From: CAJQLB01 sp041392065
Lineage (GTDB): Bacteria; Bacteroidota; Bacteroidia; Flavobacteriales; Flavobacteriaceae
Assembly: GCA_041392065.1 (NCBI GenBank)
Contig: JAWKMU010000005.1
Span: forward strand, 1-64,000
Reading direction: 5' to 3'
Length of the DNA: 64,000 bases
The notes below the pieces were generated by a model. It was not told the origin of the DNA, did not search any database, and saw only the letters and a list, made by a program, of their open reading frames with translations. Both the position numbers and the translations under genes were made by a program. Below, one piece after another: positions 7,919 through 15,451 of the stretch (position 1 is the first letter of the stretch; every line of letters starts with the position of its first letter).

Positions 7919-8760
7919 TAAAAACTATGTTGAAGCACAAAGTTATTTTTAAAAGCTTGGTTGTTGTCTGTACTCATATTGAAACTTGACTCATTTTCAT
8001 AGATGCTTACATGTCTTATGTAAGTGTAAGCCATGTTATATAATTCATCATTTTCAGAAATATTACCAACTAAAATTAAAGGAAACTCCTCAGGATTTAG
8101 CTCCAATTGTTCTGAAGTGAATAAAATATAATAGATGAAATCTTCTTTTGTTTTATATTCAAAAGTATTGTAAAGTATGAGGCTGTTGCCTTTTACAACA
8201 ACAATTTCAAAATGATTTTTTGAAACGTTAACATACATGGTTGTTTCTTCCTTTTTTTTATGAATGGAAAAAACAGCGTTGAGAAGTAATGTGGAAAAGT
8301 GATTAAATTCAAAATCACCAAAAGAATCGTACAAGAAGTTATTGATATTTACGTATGGAACGTAAACATTAACAATATCGCCTTGTGTCAAATCATCAAA
8401 AGTAATGTAATCGTTGTTTAAAATTTTTGCGTTAAACTTGAGGTAATCTGCCAAATTATCTTCATTAAATAACGATTTTGGTACTAAGGTCGAAAGCTCG
8501 TTTTCGTGTATTAAATAAACATTAGCAAAGTCTTGTTGCAAGACTTTATTTGTAGCAAGATGATCTTTTAATTGTTGTAAAACTTCGGTAGGATTAAGGG
8601 TTTTTGCAAACTTGATATTGCTATAATGAGTAATCGAATTATTATCTGAATTTAAAATACAAAAAGAAAGTCCATTCAAGCTAACTTGAATGGACAATAT
8701 ATTATTTACTGATTTGTCTATATTATTGCTCTTTTGAAAAGTTTTTTGGCCAGTTTCCAT
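7918..8760 (-). CDS. DUF3822 family protein
   Basis: The 280-residue soluble protein matches the Bacteroidota DUF3822 family in length, in the pattern LSIQVSLNGLSFCILN near the N-terminus, and in its usual position next to rsmD. The N-terminal strand pattern followed by TMYVNVSKNHFEIVVVKGN in the middle and LILVGNI later recalls an actin-like (ASKHA) duplicated fold, but no phosphate-binding motif is clear; that is only my impression. The start at 8760 overlaps the upstream gene by 38 nt, so a later start is possible, although no internal ATG precedes the conserved part. The function is unknown. Confidence 0.8.
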   Translation of the reverse strand: METGQKTFQKSNNIDKSVNNILSIQVSLNGLSFCILNSDNNSITHYSNIKFAKTLNPTEVLQQLKDHLATNKVLQQDFANVYLIHENELSTLVPKSLFNEDNLADYLKFNAKILNNDYITFDDLTQGDIVNVYVPYVNINNFLYDSFGDFEFNHFSTLLLNAVFSIHKKKEETTMYVNVSKNHFEIVVVKGNSLILYNTFEYKTKEDFIYYILFTSEQLELNPEEFPLILVGNISENDELYNMAYTYIRHVSIYENESSFNMSTDNNQAFKNNFVLQHSF

Positions 8761-9463
8761 TTGTATTAACTTCTTCCATAGAACCTACAATCAATGCGTC
8801 ACCATTAACGCCATCAACTGAAATCACTTGATTTTCTTTTGCTACTAAATTTTTGTCTTGATCAAATAAGATAACAGATTTTAAAGCTTTTGCTTCAAAA
8901 ACAGGAATGTTAAAACCATTTTGCTCTAAAAGTCCTGCCTTAAGCTCAAATTTGGTATCTGGTTGCCCAACAGGTATGTTCATCATGGTTTTGTATCTAT
9001 TGTCTGCTCCAAATAGAGAATCTTTAACAGATCTATATCCTAAAGTGTCAATTAAATAGATAGATTTAAAAGTTTCAACACCACCATAACGTTTAGTCAA
9101 TTCAACATCTAAAACAGAAGTATCACGACGTTGAGTAATGGTAAATTGCGCTGTGTCTATGAACCTAACTAAATTGTCCCAATTGTCGGTAAACTTTCCT
9201 GTTACGGTTTTATGTGCCAATTGAGCATCTCTAATATCTTTTAAATTTTCAATAACAACCTTGTAACGTTCGTTTTTTAATTTGTTAAACTTTATTTCAC
9301 TGTAAACAGACATAAAGGTAATGTAGCCAAGATAACCAATAATGGCCCAAAGAGCCAATAGTACTAAAGATTTGAATTTTTTAGGGATAAATTTATCAAT
9401 TAACCAGACAATACCTATTGTGAGAGCGATTACAACAACTGCTGCAATAATTAAATTTAACAT
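8723..9463 (-). CDS. Membrane-anchored protein with pilin-like segment, unknown function
   Basis: The 246-residue protein has two hydrophobic helices close to the N-terminus (about residues 3-24 and 30-52), then a helix continuing into NERYKVVIENLKDIRDAQLA and the pattern HKTVTGKFTDNWDNLVRFID. A long amphipathic helix with A-Q followed by G-x-[FY]-x-x-[DN]-[WF]-x-x-L resembles the region after the helix in type II pseudopilins, but there is no prepilin cleavage motif. The C-terminal half is probably soluble and periplasmic, with LFDQDKNLVAKENQVISVDG. It sits at the head of a coupled unit with DUF3822 and rsmD. I do not know its function. Confidence 0.75.
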   Translation of the reverse strand: MLNLIIAAVVVIALTIGIVWLIDKFIPKKFKSLVLLALWAIIGYLGYITFMSVYSEIKFNKLKNERYKVVIENLKDIRDAQLAHKTVTGKFTDNWDNLVRFIDTAQFTITQRRDTSVLDVELTKRYGGVETFKSIYLIDTLGYRSVKDSLFGADNRYKTMMNIPVGQPDTKFELKAGLLEQNGFNIPVFEAKALKSVILFDQDKNLVAKENQVISVDGVNGDALIVGSMEEVNTNGNWPKNFSKEQ

Positions 9464-9532
9464 AGTTAGTTTATTAAAAATTATTAATGGTCTTACGCAA
9501 ATCTACAATTTTTTTTTATTCGTGAAAGTTAT

Positions 9533-9559
9533 TGTTAGTAAAAATCATTTTTATCTTTG
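9533..9559 (+). promoter_or_regulatory. Putative promoter of the RecD-like helicase gene
   Basis: TTG at 9533-9535 and TATCTTTG at 9552-9559 (TAnnTTTG) are 16 nt apart. The predicted start of transcription is near 9565, 22 nt before the ATG at 9587. The box covers an in-frame TTG at 9557 and thereby argues against that codon as start. Confidence 0.55.
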
Positions 9560-9586
9560 ATAAATCCAATTTGCCAACCAAAAAAA

Positions 9587-11011
9587 ATGAGTTCTTCTGA
9601 GTTTTATTCACTTGTTAAAAATCAATTTCCTTTTGAAACTACAATAAAACAAGATATTGTTTTAAGACAATTGTCAGATTTTATCTTTGATTTGTCTCCA
9701 AATTTAGTTTACGTACTAAAAGGTTATGCAGGAACTGGAAAAACAACAATGGTTGGCACTATTGTTAATAACTTATGGAAAGCAAAAAAAAGCTCTGTTT
9801 TATTGGCTCCAACTGGTAGAGCTGCCAAAGTAATGTCTACTTACTCAAATAATGAAGCCTTTACCATTCACAAAAAAATATACATGCCAAAGCAAAACAA
9901 AAATGGAAGTATGGATTTTGTGTTGCAGATTAACAAACACAAAAAGACTATTTTTATTGTAGATGAAGCTTCAATGATTTCAGATTTGCCAAGTCAATCA
10001 AAATTATTTGGTAGCGGCTCATTGTTAGACGATTTAATGCAGTATGTATATTCTGGTCATCAATGCAAACTCATTTTGATTGGAGATACAGCTCAATTGC
10101 CTCCTGTAAAACTAGATTTAAGCCCAGCATTAAATGAAGATCAAATTGCTTTAAATTACAATAAGCAAGTCGTTAAAATGGAGTTGGATGAAGTGGTAAG
10201 GCAAGAACAAGACTCTGGCATTTTAAATAATGCCACTTTGCTTAGGGAAACAATGCAAAGCTCATTTTATGAAGGTTTTAAGTTTGACATAAGAGGATAT
10301 TCAGATATTGTAAGACTCGTAGATGGTCACGAAATAATGGATGCCATAAACGAAGCTTATACAAATTTAGGTAACGAAGAAACTACCATAATAGTGCGCT
10401 CTAACAAACGCGCTAACTTATACAATCAGCAAATAAGGTCAAGGATACTTTTTAATGAAAACGAACTTACAACAGGAGATTTCCTAATGGTTGTAAAAAA
10501 CAACTATTTTTGGCTAAAACCTTCAAGCGAAGCTGGTTTTATAGCCAATGGAGATATTATAGAAGTGCTGGAAATTTTCAGCATTAAAGAACTGTATGGT
10601 TTTAGGTTTGCAGAAGTAAAAGTAAGAATGGTAGATTACCCAAAGATGAGACCTTTTGAAACCGTTCTTATTCTTGATAGCATTATGGTTGAAGCTCCAG
10701 CATTACCTTACGAAGACTCAAACAGGTTGTATCAGGAAATATTAAAGGATTATGAAGAGGAAACTTCCAATTATAAAAAGTTCTTAAAAGTTAAAAAAAA
10801 TAAATACCTTAATGCTTTACAAGTAAAGTTTTCCTATGCCATAACTTGTCACAAATCGCAAGGAGGTCAGTGGAGCAGTGTTTTTATTGAGCAACCTTAT
10901 TTGCCAAGTGGAATAGATAAAGAATATTTACGTTGGTTGTATACAGCAGTTACAAGAGCTAAAGATAAACTATATTTAATAGGCTTTAAAGACGATTTTT
11001 TTGAGGCATAA
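9587..11011 (+). CDS. RecD-like superfamily 1 DNA helicase
   Basis: The protein, 474 residues from the chosen ATG, has Walker A LKGYAGTGKTTMV, motif Ia LLAPTGRAAKV, Walker B FIVDEASMI, motif III LILIGDTAQLPPV, and the C-terminal UvrD_C_2 signature YAITCHKSQGGQWSSVFIE with YTAVTRAKDKLYLIG. This is the compact SF1B RecD/Pif1-like ATP-dependent 5'-3' helicase set, without RecBC partners nearby. I start at ATG 9587 (MSSSEFYS) because the upstream in-frame TTG at 9557 lies within a -7 promoter box. It is divergent from the DUF3822 unit, and DUF4126 follows after 20 nt. The role is presumably in DNA repair or replication. Confidence 0.9.
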   Translation: MSSSEFYSLVKNQFPFETTIKQDIVLRQLSDFIFDLSPNLVYVLKGYAGTGKTTMVGTIVNNLWKAKKSSVLLAPTGRAAKVMSTYSNNEAFTIHKKIYMPKQNKNGSMDFVLQINKHKKTIFIVDEASMISDLPSQSKLFGSGSLLDDLMQYVYSGHQCKLILIGDTAQLPPVKLDLSPALNEDQIALNYNKQVVKMELDEVVRQEQDSGILNNATLLRETMQSSFYEGFKFDIRGYSDIVRLVDGHEIMDAINEAYTNLGNEETTIIVRSNKRANLYNQQIRSRILFNENELTTGDFLMVVKNNYFWLKPSSEAGFIANGDIIEVLEIFSIKELYGFRFAEVKVRMVDYPKMRPFETVLILDSIMVEAPALPYEDSNRLYQEILKDYEEETSNYKKFLKVKKNKYLNALQVKFSYAITCHKSQGGQWSSVFIEQPYLPSGIDKEYLRWLYTAVTRAKDKLYLIGFKDDFFEA

Positions 11012-11031
11012 TTTTTGAAATATTATTTGAT

Positions 11032-11598
11032 ATGACAACAGAAACTATAATAAGTATTTTTTTGGGCATAGGACTTGCAGCATCAGTTGGCTTCAGGATT
11101 TTCTTGCCTTTATTTGTATTAAGCCTTGCCTCTTACTTTAATGTTTGGGAACTTAATGAAAGTTGGCAATGGATTGGCAGTACAACAGCATTGGTTATTT
11201 TGGGTGTGGCTACTTTGGTCGAAATTTTTGCATATTTTATTCCATTTGTAGACAACCTGCTGGATTCTGTTGCTGTTCCTTTAGCAGCAGTTGCAGGAAC
11301 AGCAGTTATGGTATCTACAGTTGCCAACTTAAGTCCAGAAATAACTTGGGCATTGGCTATCATAGCAGGAGGAGGAACTGCTGCAGTAATTTCTGGAACA
11401 TCAGGAGCTACTAGGCTTGCATCAACTACAACAACAGCTGGAGTTGCTAATCCAGTAGTTTCAACTATAGAAACTGGCGCTGCCTTTATAACGTCTATTA
11501 TTTCTGTTTTTCTTCCTATTGCTGGGTTTATTTTAGTGCTGATTATAATTTTCATTATTTTCAGGACTTATAAAAAGATAAAACGAACAAACACATAA
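11032..11598 (+). CDS. DUF4126 family integral membrane protein
   Basis: The 188-residue protein has about five hydrophobic segments: FLGIGLAASVGFRIFLPLF at the N-terminus, ALVILGVATLVEIFAYFIP, a Gly/Ala/Thr-rich middle (AIIAGGGTAAVISGTSGATR, TTAGVANPVVSTIE), and a strong C-terminal helix. This pattern fits DUF4126, a widespread inner-membrane family of unknown function. The two glycine-rich halves look like an internal repeat. It follows the helicase gene by 20 nt on the same strand and may be cotranscribed. No catalytic residues are identifiable. Confidence 0.85.
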   Translation: MTTETIISIFLGIGLAASVGFRIFLPLFVLSLASYFNVWELNESWQWIGSTTALVILGVATLVEIFAYFIPFVDNLLDSVAVPLAAVAGTAVMVSTVANLSPEITWALAIIAGGGTAAVISGTSGATRLASTTTTAGVANPVVSTIETGAAFITSIISVFLPIAGFILVLIIIFIIFRTYKKIKRTNT

Positions 11599-11614
11599 AT
11601 CTTTAAAAAATCTG

Positions 11615-11622
11615 TACTTTTG
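11615..11622 (+). promoter_or_regulatory. Putative -7 box for kdsB
   Basis: TACTTTTG matches TAnnTTTG and lies 35 nt before the kdsB ATG. The same octamer precedes rnpB. No strong -33 element is seen. Confidence 0.5.
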
Positions 11623-11657
11623 AAGTTGATTAAAATAATCAACAGATCAAAACTTCC

Positions 11658-12386
11658 ATGAAGATAATCTCAATGATTCCTGCACGTTACAGTGCATCAC
11701 GTTTTCCAGGCAAACTTATGCAAGACCTTGGTGGTAAAACTGTTATTCTTCGTACTTACGAAGCAACAGTTGCAACACAACTTTTTGATGAAGTTTATGT
11801 AGTTACAGATAGTGAGATTATTTTTAAAGAGATTACCAATAATGGAGGTAAAGCTATAATGAGTATCGCTCAGCATGAATCTGGCAGTGATCGAATTGCT
11901 GAAGCTGTTGAGAATGTTGATTGCGATATTGTGGTAAATGTGCAAGGAGACGAACCTTTCACAGAACGAGTTAGTTTGGAAAAAGTATTGAGTGTATTTT
12001 ATGATGACCCAAATAAGGAAATTGATTTAGCCTCTTTAATGGTAGAAATTCACGATTGGGATGAAATCAATAACTCAAACACAGTAAAAGTTATTGTAAA
12101 CCAAAATAACTTTGCACTTTATTTTTCTCGAAGCCCAATTCCATTTCCAAGAGATAAAAATGCTGGAGCTCGCTACTTCAAGCACAAAGGTATTTATGCA
12201 TTTAGAAAGCAAGCGTTATTAGATTTTCAAAAACTACCAATGCAATTTATTGAAGCTACCGAAAAAATTGAATGCATAAGATATTTAGAATATGGTAAAC
12301 GCATCAAAATGGTAGAAACTAATGTTGAAGGTGTAGAAATTGACACTCCTGAAGATTTAGAAAAAGCAAAGCGTTTATGGAAATAA
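11658..12386 (+). CDS. kdsB: 3-deoxy-manno-octulosonate cytidylyltransferase
   Basis: The 242-residue protein has the nucleotide-binding signature IPARYSASRFPGK at the N-terminus, IVVNVQGDEPF in the middle and GVEIDTPEDLEKAK at the C-terminus. KdsB activates Kdo with CTP to make CMP-Kdo for the inner core of lipopolysaccharide, in the cytoplasm. Length is normal. Its stop overlaps the start of the HAD phosphatase gene by 10 nt, and a KdnB-like Kdo oxidase is the third gene, so the substrate may be Kdo or its 8-amino derivative. Confidence 0.95.
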   Translation: MKIISMIPARYSASRFPGKLMQDLGGKTVILRTYEATVATQLFDEVYVVTDSEIIFKEITNNGGKAIMSIAQHESGSDRIAEAVENVDCDIVVNVQGDEPFTERVSLEKVLSVFYDDPNKEIDLASLMVEIHDWDEINNSNTVKVIVNQNNFALYFSRSPIPFPRDKNAGARYFKHKGIYAFRKQALLDFQKLPMQFIEATEKIECIRYLEYGKRIKMVETNVEGVEIDTPEDLEKAKRLWK

Positions 12387-13081
12387 ATTACAAAAACATT
12401 AAAGTTATTGGCTTTGATGCTGATGATACGCTTTGGGTTAATGAAACTTATTTTCGTGATGCAGAGCTTGAATTCGCTAAGCTTCTTGGAGCTTACGAAA
12501 CTGCGAATAAAATAGATCAAGAGTTATTCAAAAAAGAAATGGATAACCTTGAACTTTATGGTTATGGAGTTAAAGGATTTGTATTGTCTATGGTTGAAAT
12601 GGCATTGGAAATTTCAAATTATAATGTGTCTAACAAAACCTTGGAAGCTATTTTGAATATTGGTAAAGATATGATTAATAAACCTGTTGAGTTGTTAGAT
12701 GGAGTGGAAGAAGTGCTTAAAAAACTATCTAAGAATTACCGACTTATATTAGCAACCAAAGGCGATTTATTAGACCAAGAACGAAAACTGGAAAAATCAG
12801 GATTAATAGATTATTTTCATCATATTGAAGTGTTAAGCGATAAAAAAGAAGCCAATTATTCAAAATTATTGAATCATTTAGATATTAATCCTTCAGAGTT
12901 TTTAATGATTGGAAATTCATTAAAATCTGATATTTTGCCCTTGGTAAATATTAAAGCTAATGCTATTCATGTACCATTTCACACCACTTGGGCTCATGAA
13001 ATGGTAAGTGAAAAAGAAAGCAATGGCAAAGCTTATAAAACAGTTTCAAGTTTAAAGGAAATATTAAAATTTTTAAATTAG
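12377..13081 (+). CDS. HAD family hydrolase
   Basis: The 234-residue protein has HAD motif I VIGFDADDTLW (nucleophile Asp and acid/base Asp), motif II LILATKGD, and motif IV LMIGNSLKSDILP, with a helical cap between motifs I and II, as in HAD subclass IA phosphatases. It overlaps kdsB by 10 nt and precedes a kdnB-like gene by 58 nt. It is longer than KdsC (about 170-190 residues, no cap), so I do not call it Kdo-8-phosphate phosphatase. The context nevertheless suggests a sugar phosphate or a nucleotide by-product as substrate. Confidence 0.85.
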   Translation: MEINYKNIKVIGFDADDTLWVNETYFRDAELEFAKLLGAYETANKIDQELFKKEMDNLELYGYGVKGFVLSMVEMALEISNYNVSNKTLEAILNIGKDMINKPVELLDGVEEVLKKLSKNYRLILATKGDLLDQERKLEKSGLIDYFHHIEVLSDKKEANYSKLLNHLDINPSEFLMIGNSLKSDILPLVNIKANAIHVPFHTTWAHEMVSEKESNGKAYKTVSSLKEILKFLN

Positions 13082-13139
13082 AAGAAATCATTAACAATAA
13101 TAGTATTATTTTTAATGCTCCAAAAAGAATATACTTTAT

Positions 13140-14222
13140 ATGAGTTATAAAAACTTTCCAATGGTACCAAGAGTTATCTTTGGTCGTGGTAGTTTCAATC
13201 AGTTAGAAGAAATTATTGCACCTAAGCGTATTTCTGCAAAGGCACCATTTATCTTTATTGTAGACGAAGTTTTTAAGCGAAATTCTTGGCTTAACAGCAG
13301 AATTCCTATTTCTTATGATGACACTATAATGTATGTTTCAGCCAAAGAAGAGCCTAAGACATCTCAGATAGATACTTTAGTTGAGAATATCATATTATCT
13401 TCAAAAGAAAGACCTTCTGGAATTATTGGCATTGGAGGAGGTACTATACTTGATATAGCCAAAGCTGTTTCAATAATGCTTACTAACGAAGGCGAAGCCA
13501 GTGATTACCAAGGTTGGGATTTAGTAAAAAATCCAGCAATTTATCATGTTGGCATTCCAACAATTTCTGGCACTGGAGCAGAAGTTTCAAGAACCACAGT
13601 ACTTACAGGCCCAGAACGAAAATTAGGCATTAATAGTGATTATACACCTTTTGACCAAGTAATTTTAGATCCTGAACTTACCAAAGATGTTCCTAAAGAT
13701 CAATGGTTTTATACAGGAATGGATTGTTATATTCATTGTATTGAATCTTTAAGTGGAACTTATTTAAATGCCTTCAGTCAGAGTTATGGTGAGAAAGCTT
13801 ATGATTTATGTAAAGAGATTTTTATTGAAGATAAACTAACCACTGAAGAAGCTCAGGATAAGCTCATGATGGCTTCTTGGCATGGTGGTATGAGTATAGC
13901 TTATTCTCAAGTTGGTGTAGCACATGCTATGAGTTATGGACTCTCTTATTTATTAGGCACCAAGCATGGTATTGGTAACTGCATCGTTTTTGATCATTTA
14001 GGAGAGTATTATCCTGAAGGTGTTGCACTTTTTAAGGAAATGAAAATTAATCATAATATTAACTTGCCTCAAGGCTTATGTGCTAATCTAACAGATAATG
14101 AGTTTGATATTATGATTAATGTTGCTCTTAGTTTAGAGCCACTTTGGGAGAATGCTATTGGTCAAGATTGGAAAAAATCAATTACTCCAAAAGTACTTAG
14201 AGCTTTGTACGAAAAAATGTAA
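13140..14222 (+). CDS. KdnB-like iron-containing alcohol dehydrogenase (probable Kdo 8-oxidase)
   Basis: The 360-residue protein is a type III metal-dependent alcohol dehydrogenase with a GIGGGTILDIAKAVS dinucleotide-binding loop, GIPTISGTGAEVSRT, and metal-ligand histidines in YIHCIES, GVAHAMSYG and GTKHGIGNC. As I remember it, Shewanella KdnB, which oxidises C8 of Kdo as the first step to 8-amino-8-deoxy-Kdo, shares this protein's characteristic blocks FGRGSF, LTNEG, YQGWDL, GINSDYT and DQWFYTGMDCYIHC. The adjacent kdsB supports that assignment. The partner aminotransferase KdnA is not seen in this window. A general alcohol dehydrogenase role is the alternative. Confidence 0.8.
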   Translation: MSYKNFPMVPRVIFGRGSFNQLEEIIAPKRISAKAPFIFIVDEVFKRNSWLNSRIPISYDDTIMYVSAKEEPKTSQIDTLVENIILSSKERPSGIIGIGGGTILDIAKAVSIMLTNEGEASDYQGWDLVKNPAIYHVGIPTISGTGAEVSRTTVLTGPERKLGINSDYTPFDQVILDPELTKDVPKDQWFYTGMDCYIHCIESLSGTYLNAFSQSYGEKAYDLCKEIFIEDKLTTEEAQDKLMMASWHGGMSIAYSQVGVAHAMSYGLSYLLGTKHGIGNCIVFDHLGEYYPEGVALFKEMKINHNINLPQGLCANLTDNEFDIMINVALSLEPLWENAIGQDWKKSITPKVLRALYEKM

Positions 14223-14224
14223 TT

Positions 14225-14767
14225 ATGCAATGGCTTTCTAAATTTATTTACCATAAACTTCTGGGTTGGAAAGTCACAGGATTTTCAGATTTTGAAAGCG
14301 TAAAAAAAGCTGTCATTATAGCAGTACCTCACACAAGTTGGCATGATTTCTATATTGGTATTTTACTCCGTTCGGTTATAGGAATTGAAACTAATTATGT
14401 AGGGAAAAAAGCTCTTTTTAAATTCCCTTATGGTTGGTTTTTTAGATGGTTAGGAGGTTCGCCAGTAGAACGCAAAAACAATGAAAACCAAGTTGAAGCT
14501 ATTGCAAGATTGTTTAATGAAAAGGAAGTGTTTAGAATGGCAATGGCACCCGAAGGAACGAGAAAAAAAGTAGAAGAGTGGCGAACAGGATTTTACTATA
14601 TTGCAAAGACAGCAAAGGTTCCAATTATCATGTTTACCTTAGATTTTGAGAATAAAGAAAACCGATTTTCTGAACCTTTTTACCCAACTGATGATAAGGA
14701 AGCCGATTTTAAATTGATGCACAAATTTTTTGAAGGCGTAAAAGGAAAAGTTCCTGAATATTCATAA
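14225..14767 (+). CDS. 1-acyl-sn-glycerol-3-phosphate acyltransferase family protein (PlsC-like)
   Basis: The 180-residue protein carries the acyltransferase motif H-x4-D in VPHTSWHDFY, motif II-like GGSPVERKNN, and the glycerol-phosphate-binding motif MAPEGTRKK. It has no signal peptide, but an amphipathic N-terminus (WLSKFIYHKLLGWKV) suggests membrane association. It begins two bases after the KdnB-like gene stop, which indicates an operon, so the acyl acceptor may be a lipid A or other envelope lipid precursor rather than lysophosphatidate. The short form is typical in this group. Confidence 0.87.
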   Translation: MQWLSKFIYHKLLGWKVTGFSDFESVKKAVIIAVPHTSWHDFYIGILLRSVIGIETNYVGKKALFKFPYGWFFRWLGGSPVERKNNENQVEAIARLFNEKEVFRMAMAPEGTRKKVEEWRTGFYYIAKTAKVPIIMFTLDFENKENRFSEPFYPTDDKEADFKLMHKFFEGVKGKVPEYS

Positions 14768-14779
14768 AGTGAAAATATT

Positions 14780-15199
14780 TTAGTTTTTTCTATCCTTAAG
14801 TCTATACACAAATTTTAGACCGCTCCAATCTTCATCAATCGATACAACTTTTACATCTACCAGACCATTAGTCAATAAATATTCTCTAATGGGTTCGCGT
14901 TTAAGTTCTGTTTTAATCTTACTGCTTCCTTTTGGCCAACTTATCCACAACATGGCATCTAATTTTAGTAATGGAATTAGTTCTTTCTTTACATACTGCA
15001 ATTCTTTCTGAGTGGAACAAAAAACATGAATAAAATCTACCGATTTATTGGTCGAAGTTTTATTGATTTTAAGTTTAAGGTCTAAGGTTTCAAACCAGTC
15101 TAAATAATGTTTTGGAGCGTTTTCAATAACACAAGAAAACCCTTCCTTTAGGCCCAGTTTTTTAAATAGAGGAGTAGAAGAATATCCTGAAGGCTTCAT
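14780..15199 (-). CDS. DUF3052-like protein
   Basis: The 139-residue protein begins GYSSTPLFKKLGLKEGFSC and continues with VFCSTQKELQYVKKEL and MLWISWPKGSSK, the pattern of DUF3052, small cytoplasmic proteins with a Rossmann-like shape and unknown function. The usual WxxWPK-like block is present (WISWPK). It is monocistronic and converges with the acyltransferase gene 12 nt away. No catalytic residues stand out. Confidence 0.8.
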   Translation of the reverse strand: MKPSGYSSTPLFKKLGLKEGFSCVIENAPKHYLDWFETLDLKLKINKTSTNKSVDFIHVFCSTQKELQYVKKELIPLLKLDAMLWISWPKGSSKIKTELKREPIREYLLTNGLVDVKVVSIDEDWSGLKFVYRLKDRKN

Positions 15200-15387
15200 G
15201 AGTTTTTTACTTTTCGATGAGTAACAATTAAATATACATGAAACGGTTTAAATTTTAAGCTAATGGTACGAAATTTGTATAAATGTAATTGGTTGGTTAT
15301 AATTCTAAATGAAACATAAATTAAATACGAATAAATCGTATCACTAAAAAGAAACATTGCTATTAATAATAACAAACCATTTTAAGA

Positions 15388-15418
15388 GCCACCACAAGTT
15401 TATGTTGGTGGCTTTTTT
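15388..15418 (+). terminator. Plus-strand terminator-like hairpin
   Basis: GCCACCA (15388-15394) pairs perfectly with TGGTGGC (15406-15412), and T6 follows. No plus-strand gene ends within the preceding 600 bp; the nearest is the acyltransferase at 14767. Confidence 0.6.
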
Positions 15419-15420
15419 AT

Positions 15421-15446
15421 AAAAAAAGAGCCATATTGGCTCTTTT
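15421..15446 (-). terminator. Terminator downstream of the M20 hydrolase gene
   Basis: AAAAGAGCC (15424-15432) and GGCTCTTTT (15438-15446) form a perfect 9-bp stem with loop ATATT. On the minus strand the run of T7 follows the stem, directly after the M20 stop at 15452. It may work in both directions. Confidence 0.75.
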
Positions 15447-15451
15447 AATTT

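Noticed and set aside
9557..9586. TTG start extending the helicase by ten residues
   Set aside because: It lies within the TATCTTTG promoter box; the ATG at 9587 is the better start.
11133..11555. 140-codon minus-strand frame inside the DUF4126 gene
   Set aside because: Composition (Ala/Val/Thr) mirrors the sense gene; the sense frame has a clear membrane-protein pattern.
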